Below are positions 50,415 through 58,911 of a DNA stretch of 64,000 nt, one piece after another. Position 1 is the first letter of the stretch. Each line of letters starts with the position of its first letter. The translations under genes and the position numbers were made by a program. The notes under the pieces were generated by a model. That model was given only the letters and a program-made list of their open reading frames with translations. It did no database searches and was not told where the DNA came from. Source of the DNA: Planctomycetota bacterium (lineage in GTDB: Bacteria > Planctomycetota > UBA1135 > JACQFD01); the NCBI GenBank assembly GCA_016792805.1, contig JAEUHX010000034.1, positions 124,001-188,000 on the forward strand, read 5' to 3'.

Positions 50415-52439
50415 GTGCGCGTTCTCTTCCTCCAGCTCGCGGCTCCCAGCTATGAGCCTGCCGACCAGCGATCGAACGTGCCGCTGGCCGCGGGGAATCT
50501 GAGCGCTTACGCGAGCGCAGCCCTAGCGGGCCGCGGCGTGGAGATCGAGACGATGCCGCGGGATCTGTTGGATCGCGCCGGCGACGCGGCGCTGCTGCGC
50601 GAGATTCTCCGGCGTCGGCCCGATGCGATCGCAGCGAGCCTCTACTGCTGGAGTTCTCACAGAACGCTCGATCTGCTCTGCCGCGCCCGGGAGGCTCTTC
50701 CCGGGCTGCGCGCCATCGTCGGCGGGCCCGAGGTCGACAAGGGAAACGAATTCTTGAGCTCCTACGCGGGGCGGGCCTTCGACTGGGCCGCCTCCGGCGA
50801 AGGCGAGGAGCTTTTTGTGCAGTGGATCGAGTTCTCCTTGGCCGGATCCGGCTTTGACGCCATCGACGGTCTCGGTGTCGTCGGACCAGACGGCACCATG
50901 GTTTGGGCGCCGCCGAGGGCTCCCGTGCGCGATCTGGCGAAGCTTCCGTCGCCCTACCTCGACGGCTGCCTCGAGCTGCGTCGCGCCGGGATTGCACATT
51001 TGGAAACCGCGCGCGGCTGCGTCTTCGAATGTGACTTTTGCTTCTATCACGCCGACTTTCGAAAAGTGAGGACGTTCCCTCGGGAGCGCGTCGCCAAGGA
51101 GATCGAAGGGCTCCTCGACGCCGGCGTCCATGATCTGTATTTAATGGATCCGACCTTCAATGGCCACTCGGGCTATCGGGAGACGTTGCGCACGCTCAAG
51201 CGCAAGCTCGAAGCGCGCAACGCGCACGTCCACACGGAACTCATCGCCGAGCCGATGAATGCCAAGAATGTGGCGGAGCTCGTCGACTCAGGGATCACGA
51301 GCGTCGAGGTGGGGCTCCAGACCACGACGCCGGATGCGCTGGCGGCTGTGGGACGCCACTTCGAGCGCACCCGATTCGCGCGCGGCTGCCGCGAGCTGAC
51401 GGGGGCGGGGATCGCCGTCGAGATCGGTACGATCGTTGGGCTTCCAAAGGACACGCCCGATGGCATGCGGGCGACATTTTTGTATGCTCGAGATGAGTGC
51501 GGTGAGGGCACGGAGACGGTTCCCTTCATTCTCTCGCTGCTGCCGGCGACGGTCCTTCGCTCTCGCGCGAGCACATTCGGCATCGAGTACCGGCGGTTCC
51601 CCCCGTATCAGATCGTCCGGACGCCCACCTTCGACGACGCGGGCGTCCGCGAAACGCTCCGCACTTATTCACAAATATTCGAGAGCGACCTCGATCCAGT
51701 TCCCACAATACGCCTCGTCGAGTCGGGTGGATTCGAGGATCCGGAGCTCCAGGGCGGGGTGCCGCTGAGGCGAGCCATTCTCACTCCCTCCTCCGCGGCT
51801 CAGGATGTGTGGAGCACGAGCGGAGCGAGGCTCGCGGACCGAGTCGAGGCGAACTTTTGTGTGATTGCGCGCAAGGTGGCCTGCCGAGACGACGTGAGAG
51901 CGCTCACGGCCTTTCTGCGGCCAATCCGCGCGGCGAATCCCCACGGCCTCGTCGAAGTCGCCCTCGAGATCGAGCGCCCCTTCGACCTGCCGGCGGCGAT
52001 CGCGGAGCTGCGCGCCGCGCTCCCGCCGATCGAAGGGCACTACCTCAACGAGCATCTTCGGTTCACCGCCCCGCCAGGAGCCGATCTGTCGCTTCGTGCG
52101 GCGTTGCTCCTTCCGGTCTCCTCCTTCGGCACATGGGGGCGCGGCCTCGCCGAGTGCCTCCCTGCCATCTGGACCGCACAAGTCGCGAGAGAGACGGATT
52201 TGTTGCCTCTACTGGAAGGGCCCATCGAGCTCGGAGCGCTTCTGTTGGATCCCGCCCCCGGGCTCGACATTCGACGCCTGGTCGGGATCGCGGGGGACGA
52301 TGCTTGCGACCTCCGATTCCGTTGTTCCGCCGATCAGCGGGCGGCCGACGAAGCGCTGGGCCTGCCCCCCCACCCGCCCGAGTCGATTGGGATCCTCGGG
52401 GGTGCAGGCGCCCTGCGCACGATTCTCCGCGACGCATAG
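50415..52439 (+). CDS. B12-binding-domain radical SAM protein
   Basis: A 674-residue protein. An N-terminal cobalamin-binding-like domain (about 1-150) is followed by a radical SAM core with Cys202-x3-Cys206-x2-Cys209 (ETARGCVFECDFCFY), EIEGLLDAGVHDLYLMDPTF, VEVGLQTTTPDAL and EIGTIVGLPKDTP. A C-terminal region of about 220 residues has no family I recognise. The GTG at 50415, with TGAGG upstream, gives MRVLFLQLAAPS, the typical start of this class. These enzymes perform methylations, cyclisations or C-C bond reactions on natural products and lipids. The usual D-x-H-x-x-G B12 motif was not seen, so cobalamin use is uncertain. It follows purK by 8 bp but may not share its function. Confidence 0.85.
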   Translation: MRVLFLQLAAPSYEPADQRSNVPLAAGNLSAYASAALAGRGVEIETMPRDLLDRAGDAALLREILRRRPDAIAASLYCWSSHRTLDLLCRAREALPGLRAIVGGPEVDKGNEFLSSYAGRAFDWAASGEGEELFVQWIEFSLAGSGFDAIDGLGVVGPDGTMVWAPPRAPVRDLAKLPSPYLDGCLELRRAGIAHLETARGCVFECDFCFYHADFRKVRTFPRERVAKEIEGLLDAGVHDLYLMDPTFNGHSGYRETLRTLKRKLEARNAHVHTELIAEPMNAKNVAELVDSGITSVEVGLQTTTPDALAAVGRHFERTRFARGCRELTGAGIAVEIGTIVGLPKDTPDGMRATFLYARDECGEGTETVPFILSLLPATVLRSRASTFGIEYRRFPPYQIVRTPTFDDAGVRETLRTYSQIFESDLDPVPTIRLVESGGFEDPELQGGVPLRRAILTPSSAAQDVWSTSGARLADRVEANFCVIARKVACRDDVRALTAFLRPIRAANPHGLVEVALEIERPFDLPAAIAELRAALPPIEGHYLNEHLRFTAPPGADLSLRAALLLPVSSFGTWGRGLAECLPAIWTAQVARETDLLPLLEGPIELGALLLDPAPGLDIRRLVGIAGDDACDLRFRCSADQRAADEALGLPPHPPESIGILGGAGALRTILRDA

Positions 52440-52517
52440 CGGCTCAAGTCGCGCGCGGGGAGATTCCGAAAGTGCGCGCGTCCCCGGCAACCCACCGCAT
52501 CCCCGCGGTTCCTGCCC

Positions 52518-53393
52518 ATGAAGCTCCTCATCACAATTGCCCTTGGCGCGCTCGCCGGCGCTGCGGTCGCCCAGCAGCCGCTCCCGGACAAGACCACCGA
52601 TTCCTTCTCGCGCAATGACCTGCTTTTCAATGCGCTGACGAAGGTGGTTCCTCACTCCCTCAGCGCAGTGCGGAATGCGCCCGAAGCCTACCGAGGCCTT
52701 CCCGTCGAGATGGATGTCCAGTTCCACGAGACGCGAAGATCAACGAATCCATTCTTCACTCGATTTACCACAGAAAGCTATCTGTGCTTCGCTGCCTGGG
52801 GAGCCGAGCAGGCGCTTTGGCATCGCGAAGAGTACGAGAACGACTTCGCTTTCTTCTTCGTGGATCGCTACTCGCAGTACTTCCGTACGATTCTCGAGGC
52901 CAAGCCTTACCAGCGGCTTCGCGTGACGGCGATCGTCCGCGACGTTTTCCGCGGAAGGCCCTACATCGAAGTCACGAAGCTCAAGATCACCGACGATAGC
53001 GTCTCGGAAGCCACGATCTTCCATGGTGCGAAGGCACAGAAGGCGATGGCTGCTGGCGAAACCGGCGCCGCGCTCGCCGCCTACGAGGAGGCGCTTCGCG
53101 CGAACCTTCCCTCGGATGCCCGCGCGCGCATGCTCGCCGACATGGCCAACGTACATCTGGTTCGCAACGACAAGGTGAACGCGCTGGCCGCGCTCGCCGA
53201 CGCGAAGCGGCTCGTGCCGGGCGACAAGCGTTACGAGCAGGCGTACAACGAAGTGGAGACGGCTCCCGCAAAGCCGATCACGGACATCGCGAAGATTGAG
53301 GTTCCAAAAGTGAAGTCGGCGGACGCGCCTGCTTCGCGGCCTTCCGGCGATGCTCCGGCCGATGCCTCCGCCAAGACGGGCGGCGGAAAGTAG
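52518..53393 (+). CDS. exported TPR-like protein
   Basis: A 291-residue protein with a signal peptide (about residues 1-19, ending AVAQ). Residues 25-155 are a beta-rich domain of unknown type (MDVQFHET, SYLCFAAWG, FFVDRYSQYF, LRVTAIVRDVFRGRPYIEV). Residues 165-245 form two TPR-like helical hairpins (KAQKAMAAGETGAALAAYEE and DMANVHLVRNDKVNALAALAD). The tail is low-complexity, rich in Pro, Ala, Ser and Lys. I recognise no enzymatic motif. It ends 121 bp before an intrinsic terminator. Confidence 0.75.
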   Translation: MKLLITIALGALAGAAVAQQPLPDKTTDSFSRNDLLFNALTKVVPHSLSAVRNAPEAYRGLPVEMDVQFHETRRSTNPFFTRFTTESYLCFAAWGAEQALWHREEYENDFAFFFVDRYSQYFRTILEAKPYQRLRVTAIVRDVFRGRPYIEVTKLKITDDSVSEATIFHGAKAQKAMAAGETGAALAAYEEALRANLPSDARARMLADMANVHLVRNDKVNALAALADAKRLVPGDKRYEQAYNEVETAPAKPITDIAKIEVPKVKSADAPASRPSGDAPADASAKTGGGK

Positions 53394-53514
53394 AGTCTCC
53401 ATGGGCCGCGTTCGAGCGGCCCTCGGAGTCCATGCTCCAGAACAGCGTGGTGCGGATTGATACAGAATTCGAGGCGGTTTCCGTCCTCGACCGATACGGT
53501 GTGGTGAAGGGAGG

Positions 53515-53547
53515 GCAGGGTCCGGACTCTTCGGACCCTGCTTTTTT
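53515..53547 (+). terminator. intrinsic terminator
   Basis: A perfect 10-bp stem GCAGGGTCCG (53515-53524) / CGGACCCTGC (53532-53541), a 7-nt loop and six Ts. This is the clearest rho-independent terminator in the window. It most likely ends transcription of the TPR-like gene, though it lies only 31 bp before the start of the sensor gene. Confidence 0.9.
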
Positions 53548-53578
53548 GCTTTCCATCGTGTGACGGAGAGTTGACGCC

Positions 53579-56500
53579 GTGGGCGCGCAGCAATACACAC
53601 ATATCCCGGCGCAAATCTGGGGCAGCACGGTCGTCACCCTGCTGAGCGGTATCGCGTGCGCGCTGGTCGTCTGCCTTTTCGAAATGAGCCGGCAGAATCT
53701 TATTGTGGATATGGCAGTCGAGCGCCGGGCTGAGGATGCTTTGGCGGAGGTCGGCGGACGCGTGCGAGGGCTTGAGACCGGCATCCGCGCCATGGCGCTG
53801 ATGCTCGAAGGGCAGCGCTCGCTGGGTCGGCAAGAGATCGAGACAGCGACGGCGCGGGCTCGAGCGGGCACGGAGGGACAGCTCGGCTGTTACGGGTTCA
53901 TTGCCCGAGTTCCCGCATCCAGATTGCTCCAATTCTATGCTCTCCGGCGGTTCGAGCACGGCGAGCGGTTCTCGATCGATCCCGTTTCGACCGGCGAAGC
54001 GCTCTGGATTGTGCAGTCGGCGGAGAAGCCGACGATTGCAGCACTTGAGCTGGGTGCAACGATGGAGCACGATACAGATCTCCTCAGGGCTCTGGAGAAA
54101 AGTGTGGAAGATGGGCTTGGGGCCGCCCCTGAGGGCGCGAAGTCCGTTCCCGACGACGGTGTGCTTCTGTTTGCTCCAGTCATGGCGCGCAGCGGCGCGG
54201 CCTCCGGCGGGGAGACGCCATCGGAGTGCCTTGGCGTTGCATTCGCCGCCACAAAATTGAGCGAGCTTCTGCCAAGGCCTGGGTCCGCTCTTGCGCAGGA
54301 TCTTCACATACAGCTCATTTCAGAGAAGGGTGCGGAGGCGGCGGCGAGTGACGACGAGCGTGTGCCTCACTGGATCTCCATCGGCGGACGCCGATGGATG
54401 GTCGAGGTAACTGCGAGCGAGCGATTCGCCTCAGCTCACCGATCTCCGACACCGTGGATTCTCTTCGGGATTGCGCTGGCGCTCACCGCCATCAGCGCAG
54501 TCTGGTCGATCGGACGCAATCGCAATCATGCGAGCCTCGCACTCACTCTCAGAGAGAGAACCGAGCAACTGCGAGCGAGCCGCCGCGATGTTGCCATGCT
54601 CTCCGCGCTCGTCTGCTCGCTCGATACGGCGGCATTGGCGACGGACCGAACAGGAGCGGTGGTATGGGCTAGCCGAGGTGTTGCAGACTTATTGGGGTCA
54701 AAAGTTGAGGAACTTCTCGGCACCAACGCGACCGCGCTGCTGCTGGGTGCGGAAACCAATAAAGCGCTCGCGGAGACGATTCGAGCGAGGATTGCCGCCG
54801 GTGAGTCCTACCGTTGGATTGCGCCGATGAGTGCAAGAGAGACGCTCTCGGTTCGAGTGGAGGTCGCCATGCAGGCGCTTCGCACCGAAGATGGCGAGAT
54901 CTCCCACTTCGTATTTTTCCTCACGGACGTTACTTCTCGGCTCCATCGGGAGAGCGAGATTCTTCGGGCGCTGGAGAAGGCGCGCGAAGAGTCCGCGGTG
55001 CACTCAATTTATGTATCGAAGCTCACTCAGGAGATGCGAACGCCGCTGAACGGGATCCGCGGGTTGAGCCACCTCCTCGCCGACGCGGGGCTCGAGGCCG
55101 AACTTCGCGACGCGGCGGCGACGATCGAGGCGTCGTGCGAATCGCTCGTCGAGACGCTTGACAGCGTGTCGTCACTGTCGTCGATGGCGCGAGGCGAGTT
55201 TGCGGTGGAAGAGGGCACCGTGCGTGCAGGGCAGATTCTTGAGGAGATCGCCGCCTCGTTCGCGCAAGAGGCGGCCGACCGCGGAATCGAGCTCTACCTG
55301 GATATGGATCTGCGCTTGCCGATGGAACTCCGCGGCGATGCGCTGCACCTGCGCAAGGTCATGAGCGCCCTCGCAGACAATGCGCTGAAGTTTACATGTT
55401 CTGGATACGTTGCAATCGGAGCGCAGGTCGTCGAGGACGGAAAGCTCGGTCCTGCGATCGAGCTATTCGTCGAGGACTCGGGGTCAGGCATCTCGAAAAG
55501 CGATTGTGCGAGAGTTTTTGAGCCTTTCGAGCGCGGCACGAATCGGCCTGCCCGGCCGGAGCGTGGAAGCGGCCTTGGTCTTTCGCTCGCGAAAGCGCTC
55601 GTGGAGAGAATGGGCGGACAGCTTCTGTATGATTCAACGCCAGGGGAGGGCACGCGTGTCGCCGTTCGGCTGCGGCCGCGCAACCTCGAGCCGCAATCAT
55701 TGAGATTGGATCTCAAGGGGAAGCGAGTTCTGGTTGTCGACGACCACGAGCGTGCGCGCGCGGCGCTCGCGACCGCGCTTCGAGGCGCGGGCGCAGTTGT
55801 GGATCATTTCGCAGAAGTGCACTCCGCCCTCGAGAAGCTCCGGGACGAGGATTCGAAGGGCAGCGCATTCCATCTCGTAGTCCTCGACGTCGACCTGCCG
55901 GAGCGGACCGGGCTCGAGCTTGTCGAGGCGATGCGAGCCGTGGCGCCACTGCGGCCGATCCCCGTCGTGGCCCTCGTCAAGTATGGGCAGCCGCTCGATC
56001 CGTCGACGCTGCGGAGGCTCGGAATCCGCGGCTTCCTCGAGAAACCTTTCGGCTCAGCCGCACTGTTGGATGCGGCGACGGCGGCGCTGCGGGACGGCGC
56101 GAGTGCCGATTTGTGGGAGAGCCCGCGCCGCGGAGCGCGGCCGGCCGGCGCATTGTTTCCGGGGCATGCACGCAAGGCTCTCATCGTCGACGACGACGCG
56201 GTCTGTGGAAAAGTAGCATCCTCGATGCTGAAGAAGCTGGGCTTTCATACACGTGTCGCCGCGTCGGGGGCGGAAGCGCTGGCGATGCTTGCGACGGAGG
56301 CTGCCGATGTCGTCCTCATGGACGTCTCGATGCCGGAGCTCGACGGGTGCGAGGTGACGCGGCGCCTGCGAGCGTCGGAGGGAGACGGACGCCGAACGCC
56401 GGTGCTCGCGGTCACGGCGCATACAGAGCCTCGAGAGCTGAAAGAGTGCCGCGAGGCGGGGATGGACGCCGTTCTCACGAAACCGCTCTCCTTCGCAGAG

Positions 56501-56977
56501 ATCCAGGAAGCGATGCAGCGCTGGGCTCCCGAGAAGGCGGAAGCCTCCGCGTCCGACCCTCCCGCTACGGTGGGCGGCAGCCCGCCGCTCGGCACCCAGG
56601 CCTCACAAATCGTGGCGCGCCTGCGCGCGCTCGGTCTCCTCGACAACCCGGGCACTTGTGAGGAGGCGATGAGATCGTTCGTGAGCGGCGCCGAAGAAAT
56701 TGTGGCATCGGCCCAAACTGCAATCGAATCTGGAAGCAAAGAATCGGGGCTCGAGCTGAGCCGAAGGCTGCGGCGCGTGAGTTCACATTTCGGCGCGCAG
56801 CCTCTCGCCGCCCTGGCGCATGAGCTCGAGGCGGAGATCGACGCTGGTCGGACCGATGAGGCGCTCGCCGTCCTCGAAAAAGTGGAGAGTGAGTTCGTGC
56901 TCGTGCGCCAGGCGGCGCTCGACCTCGTTCAGGACCCCGAGGGACTCCGGCGTTTCCGGGAGCCCGCGGGCGCCTGA
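53579..56977 (+). CDS. hybrid sensor protein lacking both phospho-accepting histidines
   Basis: A 1132-residue protein from GTG 53579, with CGGAGAG upstream. In order: a membrane helix (15-36), a CHASE-like extracytoplasmic domain (40-290), a second helix (293-311), a PAS domain (335-455), a HisKA-like helical pair (470-545), a HATPase_c domain with NALKFT, DSGSGIS and GSGLGLSLAKA, two receiver domains and an HPt-like C-terminus (1020-1115). The H box reads LTQEMRTPLNG, so the phospho-accepting His is Gln484 (codon 55028-55030). In the HPt-like domain the His site is Arg1062 (LSRRLRRVSSHFG). Both receivers keep Asp (Asp770 and Asp915) and Lys (Lys822 and Lys968). It may be a pseudokinase whose receivers are phosphorylated by other kinases. 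Confidence 0.85.
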   Translation: MGAQQYTHIPAQIWGSTVVTLLSGIACALVVCLFEMSRQNLIVDMAVERRAEDALAEVGGRVRGLETGIRAMALMLEGQRSLGRQEIETATARARAGTEGQLGCYGFIARVPASRLLQFYALRRFEHGERFSIDPVSTGEALWIVQSAEKPTIAALELGATMEHDTDLLRALEKSVEDGLGAAPEGAKSVPDDGVLLFAPVMARSGAASGGETPSECLGVAFAATKLSELLPRPGSALAQDLHIQLISEKGAEAAASDDERVPHWISIGGRRWMVEVTASERFASAHRSPTPWILFGIALALTAISAVWSIGRNRNHASLALTLRERTEQLRASRRDVAMLSALVCSLDTAALATDRTGAVVWASRGVADLLGSKVEELLGTNATALLLGAETNKALAETIRARIAAGESYRWIAPMSARETLSVRVEVAMQALRTEDGEISHFVFFLTDVTSRLHRESEILRALEKAREESAVHSIYVSKLTQEMRTPLNGIRGLSHLLADAGLEAELRDAAATIEASCESLVETLDSVSSLSSMARGEFAVEEGTVRAGQILEEIAASFAQEAADRGIELYLDMDLRLPMELRGDALHLRKVMSALADNALKFTCSGYVAIGAQVVEDGKLGPAIELFVEDSGSGISKSDCARVFEPFERGTNRPARPERGSGLGLSLAKALVERMGGQLLYDSTPGEGTRVAVRLRPRNLEPQSLRLDLKGKRVLVVDDHERARAALATALRGAGAVVDHFAEVHSALEKLRDEDSKGSAFHLVVLDVDLPERTGLELVEAMRAVAPLRPIPVVALVKYGQPLDPSTLRRLGIRGFLEKPFGSAALLDAATAALRDGASADLWESPRRGARPAGALFPGHARKALIVDDDAVCGKVASSMLKKLGFHTRVAASGAEALAMLATEAADVVLMDVSMPELDGCEVTRRLRASEGDGRRTPVLAVTAHTEPRELKECREAGMDAVLTKPLSFAEIQEAMQRWAPEKAEASASDPPATVGGSPPLGTQASQIVARLRALGLLDNPGTCEEAMRSFVSGAEEIVASAQTAIESGSKESGLELSRRLRRVSSHFGAQPLAALAHELEAEIDAGRTDEALAVLEKVESEFVLVRQAALDLVQDPEGLRRFREPAGA

Positions 56978-57012
56978 AACCGGGCGCGCGGTGCCGGCAT
57001 CGAAGGCCGGCC

Positions 57013-58911
57013 ATGCTTGCCCTCCTCGCACTTGTAGCTCTCGCTCCCCAGGCGTCCCAGCCGGCCGCGCCGCGCCCCACCGGGCGCCCTCCGATCACGC
57101 CTGCCCAGCCCGGCGTTCGCCCCGGGATCGGGCCGCGCCCTGCAGGACCGACCGCTCCGCCCGCGGGGCCCGGGCCGACGGCCCCGGCGCCGGGGCCCCG
57201 ACCGCTGCTCGGAATCGATACAGGTCCAAATTATGAATTATGGACTTATTGGTGGGAATCGAACCGGGACCGATTTCTCGAGCTCAAGTCTCATGTGGCG
57301 CGCCTGGATGGGATCCTCACTCTTCCACAGGACGGCGACGCCGGGGTGCGTGCCTCCCTGCTGCCTACGGCTTCCGAGCTTCGGCGCGACGTCCTGCCGG
57401 TTCTCTTTCGCATTCTCCGCGAGAGCGACGATCGCGACCTGCTGATGGCAACGCTCCGGGCGCTCGCCGAGATTCGCGATCAGCCCTCGGAGACTGCTGC
57501 GACGATCCTTCCCTTCTTGGGGCACTCCGACGGAACTGTGGGGGATGCCGCGATCCTCGCGCTCGGAATCCTTGGGGCGCCTGAGGGATTGCCCGCGCTG
57601 GCAGCCATCTTCGAGGGCGGCGACGCCGGAAAGGCAGCCAGAGGTCAACTATCCATCGCCTGTCCGCAACGATCGTTGGCGGCCCATGCGCTTGGATTGT
57701 TGGGATCGCGCACGGCCGACGAGAAAGTTACCGAGCGCGTGCGCGATGTGCTTCTCCGGTCGCTCGACGTGGATGGCATGCGCTGCTGGGAGATTCAGTC
57801 GGCCGCGATCGTCGCTCTCGGAAACCTGCCCGATCCCACTCGATCGACCGTTCGCCGTCTCGAGAAGTTTCTAACAGAAAACCGGCGATCCCGGGATGCC
57901 GTCGCAGCGCACGTTCCGCCGGCAGTTGCCAAGATTCTGCGAGATGCACCCCAGGCAGAGCGCCGCGTGCGAGCTCAAGAGATGCTCCGCGAGCTCACAT
58001 CTAGAGGCCAAGGGAACGCGCGATTCCTGCGCGGTTCCTTTGCGATTGCCATGGGCTTGCTCGTGCGTGCGGAAGATCGCGACGCGGGAAAGCTCGCGGA
58101 TGCACTTGAGGCGGCGGCTGAGCGTTTGACCGGCAGAAACGCCGAGGCCGCTGGCTTTTCCTGGATGGCGCTCGGCGAAATCATGGCAACGGGGCGTCCC
58201 GGGAGCCCCGGCGAAAGCGCCCTGCTCGAGCGCGCAGTGCACCAGGGGGGACGCGTCAGCACGCGCATGTGGGCTGCGCTTGCCTTGGGAGTCGGCGGCC
58301 ATGGCCAGCGGCGGCGCGGCGAGTTGAGCGCACCCGATCCCATCGCGAAGGCGCTGCGGACTCGAATGGTGACGCTCAAAGATCCGCTGCAGCGCGCGGC
58401 CTTCTCGATATCACTTGCACTTCGAGGAGATCAAGAATCGGGTCCGCTGATTCTGCGGGCCATGGAGGAAGTCAACGACGAATCGGTGCGCGGCTACTTT
58501 GCACAGGCCCTCGGTCTGCTCGGCCACCGAGAGGCTCTCACCGCGGTCACTGCACTTTTCGAAGCCTCGGAGCGAAAGCCGGAATTGTTGCAAGAGGCTG
58601 CCATTGCGCTAGCGCTCCTCGGCGACAAAAGGGCCGAGGAGCGGCTGCTGCGTCCGCGCCGCGACGGATCGGCACCCGTCGTGGGCGTGTGGAAGGCCTA
58701 CGCGGCTGCGCTCGGGAAAATTGGTGACTATCGCGCCCTTCCGGCGCTCCTGGCCGCTGCGCGAGGCGAGTCGGGATTCGACGACTCCATCTCGCGCGCC
58801 GCAGCGATTCGTGCCATCGGCCGTATCGGCGATGCCGATCTGCTCCCCTGGAGCGAGCGCCTCGCTGCGCACTTCAACTATGTTGCGTCGGAGGAGCCCC
58901 TTCCGAAGTGA
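57013..58911 (+). CDS. exported HEAT-repeat protein
   Basis: A 632-residue protein: a short signal peptide (1-18), a Pro/Gly/Ala-rich linker (20-72), then HEAT repeats to the end, such as DLLMATLRALAEIRD, VGDAAILALGILGAPEG, AFSISLALRGDQE and RGYFAQALGLLGHREA. PBS-lyase-like HEAT repeats of this type act as protein-interaction surfaces in the envelope. No catalytic residues are seen. It is the second such exported protein in the window but is not a close match to the one at 22.9 kb. Its 3' end overlaps the convergent antiporter gene by 38 bp, so expression of the two may interfere. Confidence 0.82.
   Translation: MLALLALVALAPQASQPAAPRPTGRPPITPAQPGVRPGIGPRPAGPTAPPAGPGPTAPAPGPRPLLGIDTGPNYELWTYWWESNRDRFLELKSHVARLDGILTLPQDGDAGVRASLLPTASELRRDVLPVLFRILRESDDRDLLMATLRALAEIRDQPSETAATILPFLGHSDGTVGDAAILALGILGAPEGLPALAAIFEGGDAGKAARGQLSIACPQRSLAAHALGLLGSRTADEKVTERVRDVLLRSLDVDGMRCWEIQSAAIVALGNLPDPTRSTVRRLEKFLTENRRSRDAVAAHVPPAVAKILRDAPQAERRVRAQEMLRELTSRGQGNARFLRGSFAIAMGLLVRAEDRDAGKLADALEAAAERLTGRNAEAAGFSWMALGEIMATGRPGSPGESALLERAVHQGGRVSTRMWAALALGVGGHGQRRRGELSAPDPIAKALRTRMVTLKDPLQRAAFSISLALRGDQESGPLILRAMEEVNDESVRGYFAQALGLLGHREALTAVTALFEASERKPELLQEAAIALALLGDKRAEERLLRPRRDGSAPVVGVWKAYAAALGKIGDYRALPALLAAARGESGFDDSISRAAAIRAIGRIGDADLLPWSERLAAHFNYVASEEPLPK

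Noticed and set aside
53438-53569. 43-codon leader-like ORF running through the terminator before the sensor gene
   Set aside because: Its end overlaps the terminator stem, there is no good ribosome binding site, and no run of regulatory codons is seen, so it is probably fortuitous.
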